Positions 4,801 through 5,490 of a stretch of 5,490 bases of DNA are shown here, piece by piece. Every line of letters begins with the position of its first letter. The first letter of the stretch is position 1. The translations under genes were made by a program, and so were the position numbers. The stretch is from Chitinophaga pinensis (GTDB taxonomy: Bacteria > Bacteroidota > Bacteroidia > UKL13-3): contig CAMCQX010000127.1 of the NCBI GenBank assembly GCA_945876985.1, positions 1-5,490 of the forward strand, read 5' to 3'. Below the pieces are notes generated by a model. That model had not been told where the DNA came from, ran no database searches, and worked only from the letters and a program-made list of their open reading frames with translations.

Positions 4801-5490
4801 GTGAAATATATTTTTATAAAAATTAGTTACTTATTATTTATTGCCTTATTTTTTGTACAATCATGTAAATCGAAAAAGAATGTAGGAGCTAAATTACCCA
4901 CTGATATTGCGAAAGCAGGAGAAATAAAAAAAGACCATTCTGCATTTTTTAATAATATAAAACAACAAGAAAGTAATTATAATTATATTTCTTGTAAAGG
5001 CGAATGTGAATACAGCGATGGTAAAAATACTTATAACTTCGATATACAAATAGAAATGGAAAAAGGCCAGTTCATATTTTTTAGAGCCACCTATTTATTA
5101 GGAATAGAAGTAGCCAAAATGTACATTACTCCAAATCAAATTCAAATATTGAATCATTTAGAAAAAACCAATACATTAGCTGGTTACGATTATTTAAAAA
5201 AATTTAGTTCTGCTGCTTTGCAATTTGAAAACATAGAGAACATGTTTTTGGGAAATGCACTTTTTGCGCAAAACCCAAACATCACCCTATTAGATTCAAA
5301 TGCTACGCAATATATTTTAAAAACCATGCTTGATGGTGCTTCGCAACAATGTTATTATGGAATCAATAAAATTGCAAAGCTAGAGGCAAATCAGTTAGAG
5401 GATACTTTTAAAAACCAAAATTTAGCCATCAATTACAATGAATATATAGCAAATGGTACAAATTATTATCCAAGTGAGCTAGCTATCAAC
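4801..5490 (+). CDS. DUF4292-type outer-envelope lipoprotein (partial, cut by right window edge)
   Basis: The open frame starts with GTG at 4801, the only plausible start: an in-frame TAA lies at 4789-4791 and the next ATG is far inside. It runs 230 codons to the window end without a stop. Residues 1-21 form a lipoprotein signal peptide (MKYIFIKISYLLFIALFFVQS) with lipobox VQSC, making C22 the lipidated residue; charged residues follow. The body matches the DUF4292 pattern: a strand ending in FIFFRATYLLGIE (91-103), then MYITPNQIQILNHLEKT (107-123), a Y.YL segment (129-132) and FENIENMFLGNAL (142-154). DUF4292 proteins are Bacteroidota lipoproteins, usually 250-280 residues, with a predicted LolA/LolB-like fold, so roughly 20-50 residues are missing. 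A role in lipoprotein or lipid handling is inference only. CATATTTG (4774-4781) is one base off the -7 promoter consensus. Confidence 0.85.
   Translation, partial: MKYIFIKISYLLFIALFFVQSCKSKKNVGAKLPTDIAKAGEIKKDHSAFFNNIKQQESNYNYISCKGECEYSDGKNTYNFDIQIEMEKGQFIFFRATYLLGIEVAKMYITPNQIQILNHLEKTNTLAGYDYLKKFSSAALQFENIENMFLGNALFAQNPNITLLDSNATQYILKTMLDGASQQCYYGINKIAKLEANQLEDTFKNQNLAINYNEYIANGTNYYPSELAIN

Overview
The window is AT-rich chromosomal DNA that most likely comes from a member of the Bacteroidota. Three things point there. Genes start without clear Shine-Dalgarno sequences. Matches to the Bacteroidota -7 promoter element (TAnnTTTG) lie just upstream of start codons. The last gene encodes a lipoprotein of the DUF4292 type, which is known essentially from this phylum. 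I cannot name the genus.

Layout from left to right: (1) the 3' end of an unrecognised gene (to 293); (2) a 107-bp palindrome-rich repeat (338-444); (3) a two-gene toxin-antitoxin-like operon, with a PIN-domain ribonuclease (556-1002) followed 3 bp later by a 52-residue putative antitoxin (1006-1164); (4) a second, 94% identical direct copy of the 107-bp repeat (1218-1324), so that the operon sits like a cassette between two copies; (5) a housekeeping-type ABC-F ATPase resembling YheS (1424-3364) with a clear intrinsic terminator (3389-3414); (6) about 550 bp without a gene, packed with inverted repeats, including a perfect 23-bp-arm hairpin (3890-3948); (7) thiamine pyrophosphokinase on the minus strand (3965-4627); (8) a short divergent spacer holding two facing arrays of a 7-bp repeat; (9) the first 230 codons of a DUF4292 lipoprotein with a GTG start, running off the right edge.

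The genes do not form one pathway. ABC-F (translation), thiamine pyrophosphokinase (cofactor synthesis) and the lipoprotein (envelope) look like stable core genes. The PIN/antitoxin pair between direct repeats is the accessory part. The most unusual content is the amount and variety of non-coding repeat structure: at least four unrelated families fill nearly every intergenic gap. I do not see a clearly new multi-gene system. The repeat-flanked toxin-antitoxin cassette and the facing heptamer arrays are the best leads.
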